From Pelosinus sp. (GTDB lineage Bacteria > Bacillota > Negativicutes > Propionisporales > Propionisporaceae), in assembly GCA_021372375.1 (NCBI GenBank), contig JAJFUN010000062.1:81567-145566 (forward strand): a stretch of 64,000 bases of DNA. Direction: 5' to 3'. The translations under genes were made by a program, and so were the position numbers. The first letter of the stretch is position 1, and each line of letters opens with the position of its first letter. Below, piece by piece: positions 36,566-45,765 of this stretch. A model generated the notes under the pieces. It made no database searches. It saw only the letters and a list, made by a program, of their open reading frames with translations, and was not told the DNA's origin.

Positions 36566-38446
36566 GTGTTTATTGCAGGTACATATGATGTAATTGTTGT
36601 TGGCGCCGGGCATGCCGGGTGTGAAGCAGCCTTGGCCCCAGCTAGAATGGGAGCAAAGACATTACTGACTACCCTAAATATGGATAATATTGCGTTGATG
36701 CCTTGTAATCCGGCTGTCGGCGGTCCGGCTAAAGGTCATTTGGTGCGCGAAATTGACGCTTTAGGCGGAGAGATGGGAATTAATACCGATCAGACCTGTA
36801 TTCAAATGCGGATGCTTAATACCGGCAAAGGTCCGGCTGTACATGCCCTTCGTGCGCAGGCTGATAAACATTTATATCAGACTGTTATGAAGGAAACGCT
36901 TGAGCATCAAGAAAATCTTGATGTCAAGCAGCTGCTGATTGAAAAGATACTAATTGAAAATGGACGTGTCGCCGGTGTGCAGATTGAAACAGGTGAAGTC
37001 TATCAATGCCAGTGTGTAATTTTGGCGACCGGTACGTATCTGCGCGGCAAAATCATTATTGGCGAAGTGGTATATTCAGGCGGGCCCAATGGGCAGCGTG
37101 CGGCAATGAATTTGACTGCTTCATTAGTCGATCTTGGTATCAGGCTGATGCGTTTTAAAACCGGCACACCGGCAAGAGTAGACCGCCGTTCGTTAGATTT
37201 TAGCAAGATGATTATTCAGCCAGGTGATGAAACGGTTCACAATTTTTCTTTTATGAGCGACATCAAAACAAGAGTGCAAGAGCCGTGCTGGCTTACTTAT
37301 ACTAATGAAGAAACCCATAATATTATCAGGGCTAATCTGCATCGTGCACCCATGTATACCGGTCTTATTGAAGGAACAGGTCCTAGATACTGTCCGTCTA
37401 TTGAGACAAAAATTGTGAGGTTTGCTGAAAAACAGGCGCATCAGCTCTTTATTGAGCCAGAAGGATTGCATACTAATGAAATGTATGTCCAGGGAATGTC
37501 AACTAGCTTGCCGATTGATGTGCAGTATGAGTTTTTACGTACAATTGCCGGCATGGAAAATGTTAAAATTATGCGGCCCGGATATGCGATTGAGTATGAT
37601 TGTGTTGATCCCACACAGCTAAGGCCAACCTTAGAATTTAAGGATATTCCCGGTCTTTTTTCGGCCGGTCAGGCTAATGGTACTTCCGGTTATGAGGAAG
37701 CAGCGGCGCAGGGGCTTGTTGCTGGCATCAATGCGGCGCTTTGTATACAGGGTAAGGAGCCACTTGTTTTATCCCGCTCTGATGCGTATATCGGCGTGCT
37801 CATTGATGATTTGGTAACAAAAGGTACCAATGAGCCTTATCGTATTATGACGTCACGGGCCGAATACCGCTTGATTTTGCGACAGGATAATGCTGACTTG
37901 CGCTTGACGGAAAAAGGACGGCAAATTGGTTTGGTACAAGATGAACGATATGCCCGGTTTAGTAAAAAGCGGGATGCTATAAAGGAGATACTAACTCTGC
38001 TTAAAGAAACGCCAATTACGCCTGTGCCGGAGATCCAAGCTAGACTTATTAAAATGGGAACAACTGAACTTAGGACAGGCAGCAATTTATATGATTTACT
38101 TAGGCGAACGGAAGTAAACTATGATAGTCTTTGTGAGCATTTTCATGTGCCGGAGTTACCATCAGGCGTCAAGGAGCAAGTTGAAATTGCGGTTAAGTAC
38201 CAAGGATATATTCAAAAGCAGTTTGAGCAGGTTGCCAAAGCGCTTAGGCTTGAAGCGAAGAAATTGCCTGATAAGCTTGATTATGAAATGCTTAGTGGTT
38301 TATCACAGGAGGCCCAGCAAAAATTAAATGAAATTAAACCTTTATCTGTGGGACAGGCTTCCCGTATTTCCGGGGTCTCACCAGCTGATATTTCCATCTT
38401 GATGGTATACTTAGAACAACAACGGCGCAGAGGTGAACTAGAATAA
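36566..38446 (+). CDS. mnmG: tRNA uridine-5-carboxymethylaminomethyl modification enzyme MnmG
   Basis: 626 residues; FAD/NADH partner of MnmE. FAD motif [10 protein letters not shown] at about residues 13-22, [15 protein letters not shown] near 50, and the C-terminal GIDA-specific [11 protein letters not shown] choose GTG at 36566 ([13 protein letters not shown]) with GGAG nine bases upstream; an ATG at 36557 is directly beside that site. Its stop overlaps the rsmG start by one base. Confidence 0.96.
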   Translation: MFIAGTYDVIVVGAGHAGCEAALAPARMGAKTLLTTLNMDNIALMPCNPAVGGPAKGHLVREIDALGGEMGINTDQTCIQMRMLNTGKGPAVHALRAQADKHLYQTVMKETLEHQENLDVKQLLIEKILIENGRVAGVQIETGEVYQCQCVILATGTYLRGKIIIGEVVYSGGPNGQRAAMNLTASLVDLGIRLMRFKTGTPARVDRRSLDFSKMIIQPGDETVHNFSFMSDIKTRVQEPCWLTYTNEETHNIIRANLHRAPMYTGLIEGTGPRYCPSIETKIVRFAEKQAHQLFIEPEGLHTNEMYVQGMSTSLPIDVQYEFLRTIAGMENVKIMRPGYAIEYDCVDPTQLRPTLEFKDIPGLFSAGQANGTSGYEEAAAQGLVAGINAALCIQGKEPLVLSRSDAYIGVLIDDLVTKGTNEPYRIMTSRAEYRLILRQDNADLRLTEKGRQIGLVQDERYARFSKKRDAIKEILTLLKETPITPVPEIQARLIKMGTTELRTGSNLYDLLRRTEVNYDSLCEHFHVPELPSGVKEQVEIAVKYQGYIQKQFEQVAKALRLEAKKLPDKLDYEMLSGLSQEAQQKLNEIKPLSVGQASRISGVSPADISILMVYLEQQRRRGELE

Positions 38447-39159
38447 TGTTTGCTGAATTTTTAAATAAGGCTGCTACAGAATACGGTATTAGTTTGTCTG
38501 ATCAGCAGTCTGAGGCCTTTAAAGTCTATTATCAGTTATTAGTTGAATGGAATGAGCGCATAAATCTAACGGCAATTACCGCGCCGGAAGAAGTAGCTGT
38601 CAAGCATATGGTTGATTCGTTATCTTGTTATAATGAAGAATTTTTTCCGCCTGGCAGTAGGGTTATTGATGTAGGCACAGGCGCTGGTTTTCCCGGTATT
38701 CCGTTAAAAATTTTTCGGACGGATATACAGCTAACGCTCCTCGATTCTTTAAATAAGCGGCTAAATTTTTTAAAAGCTGTGACTGATTCGTTGGCGCTCG
38801 ATCAAGTTGAGCTTATACATGCCAGGGCCGAAGAAGCAGGCCAGCGAAAAGGCTTACGTGAGCACTATCAGGTGGCTTTGTCACGGGCCGTGGCGCGGCT
38901 TAATGTTTTATGTGAATTATGTTTGCCGATGGTCGCAGTTGGCGGGCATTTTATTGCCTTAAAAGGGGCCCAGTTTGAACAGGAAATTGCGGAAGCTGAG
39001 CCAGCTCTTCAAATACTAGGGGGGAAAATTAGTAAGGTTATGCCTGTTAAACTGCCATTTATCGAAGATAGTCGGGCGGTTATTTATATAAAGAAGGTAA
39101 AACCTACGCCTCGTGCCTATCCGCGCCAGGCAGGTACGCCAGCAAAAAAACCACTTTAA
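38446..39159 (+). CDS. rsmG: 16S rRNA (guanine-527-N7)-methyltransferase
   Basis: 237 residues; methylates G527 of 16S rRNA. The SAM motif DVGTGAGFPGIPL lies near residue 72, preceded by INLTAITAPEEVAVKHMVDSL and followed by VALSRAVARL. A C-terminal tail is Pro/Ala/Lys-rich (RQAGTPAKKPL). Start shares one base with the mnmG stop. Confidence 0.97.
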   Translation: MFAEFLNKAATEYGISLSDQQSEAFKVYYQLLVEWNERINLTAITAPEEVAVKHMVDSLSCYNEEFFPPGSRVIDVGTGAGFPGIPLKIFRTDIQLTLLDSLNKRLNFLKAVTDSLALDQVELIHARAEEAGQRKGLREHYQVALSRAVARLNVLCELCLPMVAVGGHFIALKGAQFEQEIAEAEPALQILGGKISKVMPVKLPFIEDSRAVIYIKKVKPTPRAYPRQAGTPAKKPL

Positions 39160-39224
39160 GGCTCTCCCTGCGAAGCTAGGTGTATCAATGGTTAGCGGGA
39201 TTTAAAGAGTTATGTTTTTAAAAG

Positions 39225-39244
39225 TTCCCCTCTAGAGAGGGGTG
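39225..39244. repeat. solitary arm of the 2815-2922 element
   Basis: Twenty bases identical to the left terminal repeat at 2817-2836 (core CCCCTCTAGAGAGGGGTG), with no partner arm within 300 bases. Next comes a TGGTCTTAAGACCA palindrome at 39260-39273. Confidence 0.75.
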
Positions 39245-39290
39245 CAAAGGCAAAATCCTGGTCTTAAGACCAAAGACTGCGCCAGCGGTT

Positions 39291-39324
39291 TTTCTTATAG
39301 TTTTAAAAACCTTAGGTTTTATTT
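39291..39324 (-). repeat. partial structured repeat, copy D
   Basis: On the minus strand it matches the first 35 bases of copy A: AAATAAAACCTAAGG then TTTTTAAAACTATAAGAAA. The hairpin CC-TAA-GG replaces GC-TAT-GC, another compensated stem. The long-stem part is missing. Confidence 0.5.
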
Positions 39325-39384
39325 AGAGGAACTTGCTCATTTTTGACGAATACTACTAATAATATCCTGTAAGGCGGTGTGTTA

Positions 39385-40317
39385 ATGAAGAATTTGGCCA
39401 GATTTTTGGGGTTGGGATCGGATAAGCCAATAGAAGCAAATCAGGCTGAACAGACTCAAGATATGAAAGAAAATGCTCAGCCTAGCGTACCATTAAATAT
39501 CGCAGAAGCGGACTTGACTAAAGCGCAGCAAGTCAGTTTTGTAAACATCGATAATATTGCTGCAAATCCCTTTCAGCCGCGCAAAAGCTTTCCTGATGAA
39601 TCGCTTGCTGAGCTGTCCGCATCAATTAAGGAATATGGGGTAATTCAGCCACTTCTTGTCCGCCGGACTGTTTCAGATATTTTTGAACTGGTTGCTGGGG
39701 AACGGCGGCTGCGTGCTTCTAAATTGGCAGGGCTGCAAGAGGTTCCGGTTATTGTTAAGGAGTTCGGTGATAAAGAAATGGCCGAACTGGCGATGATTGA
39801 AAACTTACAGCGGGAGGATTTGCATTATCTAGAAGAAGCTGAAGGATTCCAGCATCTTATTGCAAATTTTGCGTTTACGCAAGAGGAATTGGCTCAGCGG
39901 ATGGGGAAAAAACAATCCACCATTGCCAATAAGATGCGTCTTCTCAGATTAGCGCCTGAAGTCAGAGCTGTGCTTAGAACAGAAAATTTGACAGAGCGTC
40001 ATGCCAGATCGCTTTTAAAGCTCGAGGATACTGAAGTGCAGCTAAAGGCGCTTGATTGCGTACGAGAAAAGGGTCTTAATGTACGGGCTACGGAAGATTT
40101 AGTGGAAGAGATGCTAGATGAAATTTCTCGCGAAGGTTCAAAGAAAAAGGATGTACGGCAAAATTATGTCAAGGTAATAAAAGATGTACGGATATTTTTG
40201 AATACAATTAATCATGTTGTAGGCGAAATGAAAAAATCTGGCTTAAAGATTAAGGTGAAACAAGAGCAGGATGATGAGTTTATTGTCATCAATATGCGCA
40301 TACCTAAACGAAAGTAG
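39385..40317 (+). CDS. noc: nucleoid occlusion protein Noc (ParB-family)
   Basis: 310 residues: short N-terminal amphipathic segment MKNLARFLGLG, a ParB/Srx-like domain (NPFQPRKSF then VVAGERRLRASK-type motif, read as ELVAGERRLRASK), an HTH (FTQEELAQRMGKKQST) and a C-terminal dimer domain. The N-terminus closely matches the membrane-binding start of B. subtilis Noc. Position after rsmG and before parA/parB also fits Noc. It likely blocks septum formation over the chromosome by membrane-bound DNA complexes. ATG at 39385 follows AAGGCGGTG. Confidence 0.9.
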   Translation: MKNLARFLGLGSDKPIEANQAEQTQDMKENAQPSVPLNIAEADLTKAQQVSFVNIDNIAANPFQPRKSFPDESLAELSASIKEYGVIQPLLVRRTVSDIFELVAGERRLRASKLAGLQEVPVIVKEFGDKEMAELAMIENLQREDLHYLEEAEGFQHLIANFAFTQEELAQRMGKKQSTIANKMRLLRLAPEVRAVLRTENLTERHARSLLKLEDTEVQLKALDCVREKGLNVRATEDLVEEMLDEISREGSKKKDVRQNYVKVIKDVRIFLNTINHVVGEMKKSGLKIKVKQEQDDEFIVINMRIPKRK

Positions 40318-40394
40318 GGCGGTTGTGCCTAGAAAATAGAATAGTATATTGTGTTGAAATGATAGGGCGGTCGTAAATTTGTATTGTTATGTAA

Positions 40395-40574
40395 TTTATT
40401 AGATTATTTTGTAGAATTGCGGCGCCTGAGGTAAGCTTTAATTTTGCTGATTATCAACGGCTTTTGGCTATTTTAAATCTGAAGGGGTGGGCGTCGGCTG
40501 TTATTCAGGAAGTAATGGTTAAGTCACAAGAAATAACCTCAGCAGCAGCTATGCTGGTTAGTAGCCAGAAGTAA
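40395..40574 (+). pseudogene. possible gene remnant, no start codon
   Basis: Open frame of about 59 codons ending in TAA at 40574 whose C-terminal part reads DYQRLLAILNLKGW and ITSAAAMLVSSQK, which looks protein-like. There is no ATG, GTG or TTG near its 5' end and a stop lies just upstream, so it is either decayed or random. No family recognised. Confidence 0.25.
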
Positions 40575-40597
40575 GCATTATACTTTAAATAATATAG

Positions 40598-40632
40598 AAA
40601 ATGGGTGTCTCACACGAGACACCCATTTTTTT
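40598..40632. terminator. bidirectional terminator
   Basis: AAAATGGGTGTCTC pairs with GAGACACCCATTTTTTT around ACAC; serves the minus-strand metH gene. Confidence 0.9.
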
Positions 40633-40639
40633 ATCTCAT

Positions 40640-43018
40640 TTAAGCCTTTCCAAGCAGTTCCTTGGCTTTATTAACAGCTGCTACTCCATCAGGTGCATAG
40701 GCGTTTGCGCCGGCCTGCTTGGCGTATTCTTCTGTCAGTACGGCGCCGCCGACAATAATGGATGCTTTAGAGCCGGCAGCTTTAAGGGCGGCGATGGTAT
40801 GGTCTATTTGCGGCAGGGTAGTAGTCATAAGTGCACAAAGACCAACAATCGAGGCATTATGTGCAGCCGCTTCTTTGACAATTGTTGCTGCATCAACATC
40901 TTTACCTAAGTCAATAATTTCAAAGCCGTTATTTTCCATCAAGGCGGCTACAATATTTTTGCCCAAGTCATGTATGTCGCCTTTGACAGTTGCTAGGATT
41001 ACTGTGCCTAACTTGTCAGATTTTTGATTAGGCAGTACTTCTTTTATGGTTTGGAAGGCTGCACGCATAGTTTCTGCTGCCAATAATACCTGTGGTAAAA
41101 AGACACGGCCTGTGCCAAAGTCCTTGCCAATTTCGTTCATGGCTGCAGTTAAGGCCTCTTCCGTTATTTCTACCGAGCTGTGTCCTTCAGCTAGTGCCTG
41201 CCTAATAAGCGGTACGACAGCTTCTTTTTCACCGTGCAGTACTGTTTGGCGAATTGCTGCAAAAATGTCAGCGGGTTTGCTTGAGGCAGTTCTTGTTACT
41301 GTTTCGGTATCATTTGCCGGTGCATACCGTATGCTGTAATTTTTTCCACTAGCATCATGCCCGTTAATTACTGCAGCAGCAGCTAAAATGTCTTGCATAG
41401 TTTTATCATAGGGGTTAAGTATCGGTGCATCAAGGCCGCTGGCAATTGACATGGCGCAAAAAGCGGAATTTAACAAATCGCGGCGGGGCAGGCCATAGGA
41501 AATATTACTAAGGCCCATTGTTGACGGATAGCCAAATTGCTCGCGATATAGCTTTAAGGTATGTAACGTTTCTTTAGCGGCAGCTGAGTTAGCAGCAACC
41601 GTCATAACAAGGGCGTCAAGCACAAAGTCTTGCGGTCGCATTCCTTGGGTGATGGCTTTGGCGGTAATTTCTTTGATAATGGCTACACGTTCTTCGGCAG
41701 TAGCCGGCACGCCGCCTGGGGCAATAGGCAGACAAAGGATTGCCGCTCCATACTTTTTAGCTAGTGGTAAAAAGCTTTCTAGACGCTCGGGTTCTGCACT
41801 TACCGAATTTATCAGGGCGCGGCCAGGATAGGCTTTAAGACCGGCTTCAAGGGCTGCAGGATCTGTTGTATCAATGGCCAGTGGTGCATCAACAAGCGTA
41901 GATAATTCCTCAATTGCTTTTTGCATGGCTGCTGTTTGATCTATACCTGGTACACCCATGTTTACGTCAAGGATACTGGCGCCTGCCTCCAGCTGGGCTA
42001 TTGCTTCCTGTTTTACTTTGATAAAATGTCCTTCGCGAATATCCGCAGCCAGCGCCTTGCGGCCAGTAGGATTAATGCGTTCACCAATAATGGTGGTGGG
42101 AAAATCTTTACCCAGATAAATAGTTTTGCTGCGGCTGGTTATAGCAGTATGCAGTCTAATCATTTCTCGGGCAGCAGGTCTTTTATTTTCGCAGGCTTTT
42201 TTTATGTTGGCAATGTGTTTAGGCGTTGTACCGCAGCAGCCGCCAACATAGGTTGCCCCTGCTGCAATCAGTTTTTCGGCCCAGCTGCCCATTTCTGCCG
42301 GAGTCATGGGAAATAAAGTTTTCCCATCAATTAGTTCCGGCATACCGGCATTTGGCTGAATACTAATGGGTAGGGTTGTGGAACTTGCTAATTCTTTTAC
42401 AATCGGCAGCATTTGCGCCGGCCCTAATGAGCAGTTTGCCCCAATAATGTTTGCTCCCATTGCTTCGAGGATAATGGCAGCCGTTTTGGGATCTGTACCT
42501 GTAAGTGTACGGCCGTCTGCACCGTAGGAAAGCTGGCAGATAATTGGTTTATTGGTAGCAGCTTTGGCAGCTAGCAGTGCGGCCCTCATTTCTTGTATAT
42601 CAATCATTGTTTCAATAATAATAAAATCTACGCCGGCTTTGCTGAGAGCCGTAATTTGTTCAAGGTATACGTCATAGGCGGTATCAAAATCCAATTCGCC
42701 TAAAGGTTTAACTAATTTTCCTGTCGAACTTACTGAACCTGCTATTTTTGTTGTTGGGCCGCAAGCTTTTTTGGCAGCTTGTACAGCAGCGGTATTTAGC
42801 TCTGCTACTTTAGCTGATAAGCCATAATGGCTAAGTTTAATCCGGTTCGCGCCAAATGTATTTGTTTCAATAATATCTGCGCCGCTCAAAACGTATGCCC
42901 GGTGAACGGCTATTACCTTTTCCGGCTGTTCGATATTCCATTGTTCAGGGCAATAGCCAGCAGGCAAGCCGGCTGCCTGCAGCATTGTTCCCATTGCTCC
43001 GTCAAAAACATGAATCAT
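40640..43018 (-). CDS. metH: B12-dependent methionine synthase without activation domain
   Basis: 792 residues, transferring methyl from methyltetrahydrofolate to homocysteine through cobalamin. Modules: homocysteine domain (1-290; zinc Cys in GANCSLGP and VGGCCGTTPKHI), pterin domain (300-570; FPTTIIGERINPTGRKAL), B12 cap and Rossmann domain (about 590-792; DIHDLGKNIV carries the cobalt-ligand His). The reductive activation domain is absent and encoded by the next gene upstream, four bases away. Placed on the opposite strand between noc and parA. Confidence 0.96.
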   Translation of the reverse strand: MIHVFDGAMGTMLQAAGLPAGYCPEQWNIEQPEKVIAVHRAYVLSGADIIETNTFGANRIKLSHYGLSAKVAELNTAAVQAAKKACGPTTKIAGSVSSTGKLVKPLGELDFDTAYDVYLEQITALSKAGVDFIIIETMIDIQEMRAALLAAKAATNKPIICQLSYGADGRTLTGTDPKTAAIILEAMGANIIGANCSLGPAQMLPIVKELASSTTLPISIQPNAGMPELIDGKTLFPMTPAEMGSWAEKLIAAGATYVGGCCGTTPKHIANIKKACENKRPAAREMIRLHTAITSRSKTIYLGKDFPTTIIGERINPTGRKALAADIREGHFIKVKQEAIAQLEAGASILDVNMGVPGIDQTAAMQKAIEELSTLVDAPLAIDTTDPAALEAGLKAYPGRALINSVSAEPERLESFLPLAKKYGAAILCLPIAPGGVPATAEERVAIIKEITAKAITQGMRPQDFVLDALVMTVAANSAAAKETLHTLKLYREQFGYPSTMGLSNISYGLPRRDLLNSAFCAMSIASGLDAPILNPYDKTMQDILAAAAVINGHDASGKNYSIRYAPANDTETVTRTASSKPADIFAAIRQTVLHGEKEAVVPLIRQALAEGHSSVEITEEALTAAMNEIGKDFGTGRVFLPQVLLAAETMRAAFQTIKEVLPNQKSDKLGTVILATVKGDIHDLGKNIVAALMENNGFEIIDLGKDVDAATIVKEAAAHNASIVGLCALMTTTLPQIDHTIAALKAAGSKASIIVGGAVLTEEYAKQAGANAYAPDGVAAVNKAKELLGKA

Positions 43019-43022
43019 TAAA

Positions 43023-43709
43023 TTAAATCTCCTTTCGGGCTAAACAATTTATTTTATTGCAGCTATGACAGGTATTAGTCTGGCACACTTCTATAGTACC
43101 TGATGGTACAAAGCCAATTAAAGCGGTTATTGATTTTCTCGGAAAAAGCATAGCCGAAGCTGTGGCCGAGACATTAATTTCCTTAGCATTTGCTAAGGCT
43201 AAAATGTCAGGCTGCACTGTTACTTTAAAGTCATTATAACCGGGGCTAAAACGTTTGGTTATCTGACACCCAAGCTTAGCGGCTTCATGTTCAATTAGCT
43301 TAGCTGCTTGGTCGGCTGCAGCCTCTACAGCGGTAGTGCCGGCAGCGTCGAGCAGAAGACCTTTTGTATATTCCCCTTTGGTAAAATAATTAGTGGTCTC
43401 GTCTTCTAATATACTGCCGATTGTCACGGCAAGTACAGCAGTATAAACCGATGCTGACAAATGTTTTCTAACCGATGCTCCTTGCAAGGTAAGCGCTGGT
43501 ATAGCATTAATTGCCGCAGTTTTAGTAGTATAAGGGTATACTTGCCATATTGCCTTGGGTACTGCTAAAATGCGTGCCTGGCTGCAGGTTTTTTGGAGCA
43601 TAGTATTTGAAAAACCAAAATTTTGATGAAGACCGGCATAACGTTTGATTTCAGATATATCTAAATTAGATAGTATGGGATTATAGGCAGGCGTAATTAC
43701 CACCTCCAT
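43023..43709 (-). CDS. stand-alone methionine synthase activation-domain protein
   Basis: 228 residues. Resembles the C-terminal AdoMet-binding activation domain of MetH, which methylates inactive cob(II)alamin. A serine/glycine-rich segment FSPGYNDFKV (compare RxSPGYxxxP in MetH) and a Cys-rich C-terminus CQTNTCHSCNKINCLA are typical of the separately encoded form. First gene of an operon with metH. No cobalamin or SAM riboswitch found upstream. Confidence 0.88.
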   Translation of the reverse strand: MEVVITPAYNPILSNLDISEIKRYAGLHQNFGFSNTMLQKTCSQARILAVPKAIWQVYPYTTKTAAINAIPALTLQGASVRKHLSASVYTAVLAVTIGSILEDETTNYFTKGEYTKGLLLDAAGTTAVEAAADQAAKLIEHEAAKLGCQITKRFSPGYNDFKVTVQPDILALANAKEINVSATASAMLFPRKSITALIGFVPSGTIEVCQTNTCHSCNKINCLARKEI

Positions 43710-43937
43710 ATATTTTACCTAAAATACCATGTCTATTGGCAAACTGTCAAGCAATCCTAATTTTTTGGCAAAATCCATACTTGATTGATTAGTATTACAT
43801 TATAAGCAGGAGATTATCATGATAATGTTGAATTCAACACAGATAAATTCATTGAACTGTTTTTATGAATGAAAGCGTTTTAAATAGCTGATTGGCGTCT
43901 TTCGATAGATAGTTCGGCTAGATATGGGGTGAAACTT

Positions 43938-44699
43938 GTGGTAAAGGTGATTGCGATTGCCAATCAAAAAGGTGGAGTTGGTAAAACCACTACATCGGTT
44001 AATTTGAGTGCCTGTTTGGCAGAGCTCGGTAAAAAAGTCTTGTTGATAGATATTGATCCTCAAGGTAATTCTACCAGTGGGTTCGGAATTAGTAAAGCAG
44101 ATATTAAACGGTCGACCTATGATGTGCTGGTTAATGATGTGTCGGTCGAGGCTGCGGTAGTTGATACGATGGTTGACAATCTTAAATTGTTGCCGGCTAC
44201 TATTCAGTTAGCCGGAGCTGAAATTGAATTAGTTTCAATTATGTCGCGGGAAACCAAACTAAAGCGGGCGATTGATAAAATAAAATATGCTTATGATTAT
44301 GTTATGATTGATTGTCCGCCGTCGCTTGGCATGTTGACAATTAATTCTCTAACAGCAGCTAACTCAGTATTGGTGCCAATTCAGTGTGAGTTTTATGCAC
44401 TTGAAGGGTTAACGCAGCTGATGAATACTGTTTCATTAGTGCAAAAAAATCTAAATCCTATTCTTTCATTAGAAGGCGTAGTATTAACAATGTTTGATGC
44501 GCGTACTAATTTATCAATTCAAGTTGTAGATGAAGTTAAAAATCATTTTCGCAGTAAAGTATACCAAACTATTATTCCCCGTAATGTACGTTTGAGTGAG
44601 GCGCCTAGTCATGGGCTGCCAGTAATTAAATATGATGCCAAATCGAAGGGTGCAGAAGTATATTTTGATTTAGCTAAAGAGGTGTGCGGTGATGATTAA
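43938..44699 (+). CDS. parA: chromosome-partitioning ATPase ParA (Soj)
   Basis: 253 residues. Deviant Walker A KGGVGKTT at residues 11-18, Walker B region DYVMIDCPPSLG, and late RLSEAPSHGLPV. It works with ParB and parS to move origins apart; in Bacillus it also controls DnaA. GTG at 43938 follows GGGGTG; the earlier in-frame GTG is part of the site. Overlaps parB by eight bases. Confidence 0.96.
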   Translation: MVKVIAIANQKGGVGKTTTSVNLSACLAELGKKVLLIDIDPQGNSTSGFGISKADIKRSTYDVLVNDVSVEAAVVDTMVDNLKLLPATIQLAGAEIELVSIMSRETKLKRAIDKIKYAYDYVMIDCPPSLGMLTINSLTAANSVLVPIQCEFYALEGLTQLMNTVSLVQKNLNPILSLEGVVLTMFDARTNLSIQVVDEVKNHFRSKVYQTIIPRNVRLSEAPSHGLPVIKYDAKSKGAEVYFDLAKEVCGDD

Positions 44700-45597
44700 A
44701 CAACGTGGACTTGGACGTGGATTAGATGCTTTAATTCCTGCTACTGCAGGGCAAGATAATATGGAGATGGTTACGGAAGTAGCTATTAGTGAGATTAAAC
44801 CCAACAAATTTCAGCCCCGACGAGAATTTGATGAAGAGGCGCTGCTAGAATTGTCCCAGTCTATTGTCCAATATGGCATTATTCAGCCGGTTGTTGTCCG
44901 TAAATTATTAAATGGATATGAACTGGTTGCTGGTGAGCGTCGTTGGCGGGCTTCGCAAAAGGCAGGCTTAAAAACCATTCCGGTTGTGGTTAAAGATTAT
45001 ACTGATGCTGAGATGACGGAGATTGCTCTTATCGAAAATTTGCAGCGTCAGGATTTGAATCCTATTGAAGAAGCCATGGCCTATCGTCGTTTGATGAATG
45101 AATTTGGCTTAACGCAGGAGGAAGTTGCGCGGAAGATTGGGCGCAGCAGATCACTAATTGCTAATACGGTACGGCTGCTTAATTTGTGTCCGGAGATACA
45201 GAAACATGTTTCACGTGGAACATTATCAATGGGGCAGGCTAGACCGTTATTGGCACTAGAAGATGCAGAGCTACAACAGCAGGCGGCTGAGACTATTATT
45301 GAAGAGGATTTATCAGCGCGCGATGTGGAAGAATTAGTGAAGCGCATGAATGCATTACCTGCGAAGACTAAGACAGCGGCTGATATTGTGCCTGTCGAGA
45401 AAGAGATATTTGTGGTGGAAGCCGAGGACAAGCTTAAACTTTTACTGGGAACCCAAGTTAAAATTAAGCCTGGTAAGATAAAAAGTAAAATAGAAATTGA
45501 ATTTTACTCAGCTGATGATTTGGAGAGAATTTTGGAGACTATCTCTGCTCAAAATAACAGAGAAGTACAGAAAATGCGTGGAACGATGATTGTATGA
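44692..45597 (+). CDS. parB: chromosome-partitioning protein ParB (Spo0J)
   Basis: 301 residues: N-terminal GLGRGLDALIP, ParB/Srx CTPase domain with LVAGERRWRASQ, HTH with GRSRSLIANTVRLL, dimerisation domain at the end. Two parS sites lie inside and just after it. ATG at 44692 overlaps the parA stop. Confidence 0.97.
   Translation: MIKQRGLGRGLDALIPATAGQDNMEMVTEVAISEIKPNKFQPRREFDEEALLELSQSIVQYGIIQPVVVRKLLNGYELVAGERRWRASQKAGLKTIPVVVKDYTDAEMTEIALIENLQRQDLNPIEEAMAYRRLMNEFGLTQEEVARKIGRSRSLIANTVRLLNLCPEIQKHVSRGTLSMGQARPLLALEDAELQQQAAETIIEEDLSARDVEELVKRMNALPAKTKTAADIVPVEKEIFVVEAEDKLKLLLGTQVKIKPGKIKSKIEIEFYSADDLERILETISAQNNREVQKMRGTMIV
45207..45222. other. parS: parS site (inside parB)
   Basis: TGTTTCACGTGGAACA, a standard parS variant with one asymmetric position, within the parB coding sequence as in B. 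subtilis. Confidence 0.92.
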
Positions 45598-45600
45598 CAA

Positions 45601-45616
45601 TGTTTCACGTGAAACA
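45601..45616. other. parS: parS site (after parB)
   Basis: TGTTTCACGTGAAACA, perfect 16-base palindromic parS consensus, four bases after the parB stop. Confidence 0.97.
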
Positions 45617-45644
45617 TTATTGAATTGGAAATAAACGGCAAAAA

Positions 45645-45681
45645 GAAATAGTAGGGGCAATGCTATTGCCCCTACTATTTC
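45645..45681 (+). terminator. terminator after parA-parB
   Basis: GAAATAGTAGGGGCAA pairs with TTGCCCCTACTATTTC around TGCTA. Confidence 0.85.
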
Positions 45682-45765
45682 TTCATTATTATTTGAGCAA
45701 GTAGGGTCTTTTTTCTCAGTGTTTGGTATACTATAATATAGTAGGTGTTTATTTAGGAGCTAGCG

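Larger units (their letters stand above)
40318..40639. other. gene-free stretch between noc and metH
   Basis: Holds a small open frame without a start (40395-40574) and a terminator at 40598-40632. No promoter picked. Confidence 0.5.

Noticed and set aside
43710..43937. Cobalamin or SAM riboswitch expected before the methionine synthase operon
   Set aside because: No B12-box or SAM-box motif could be found in this gap.
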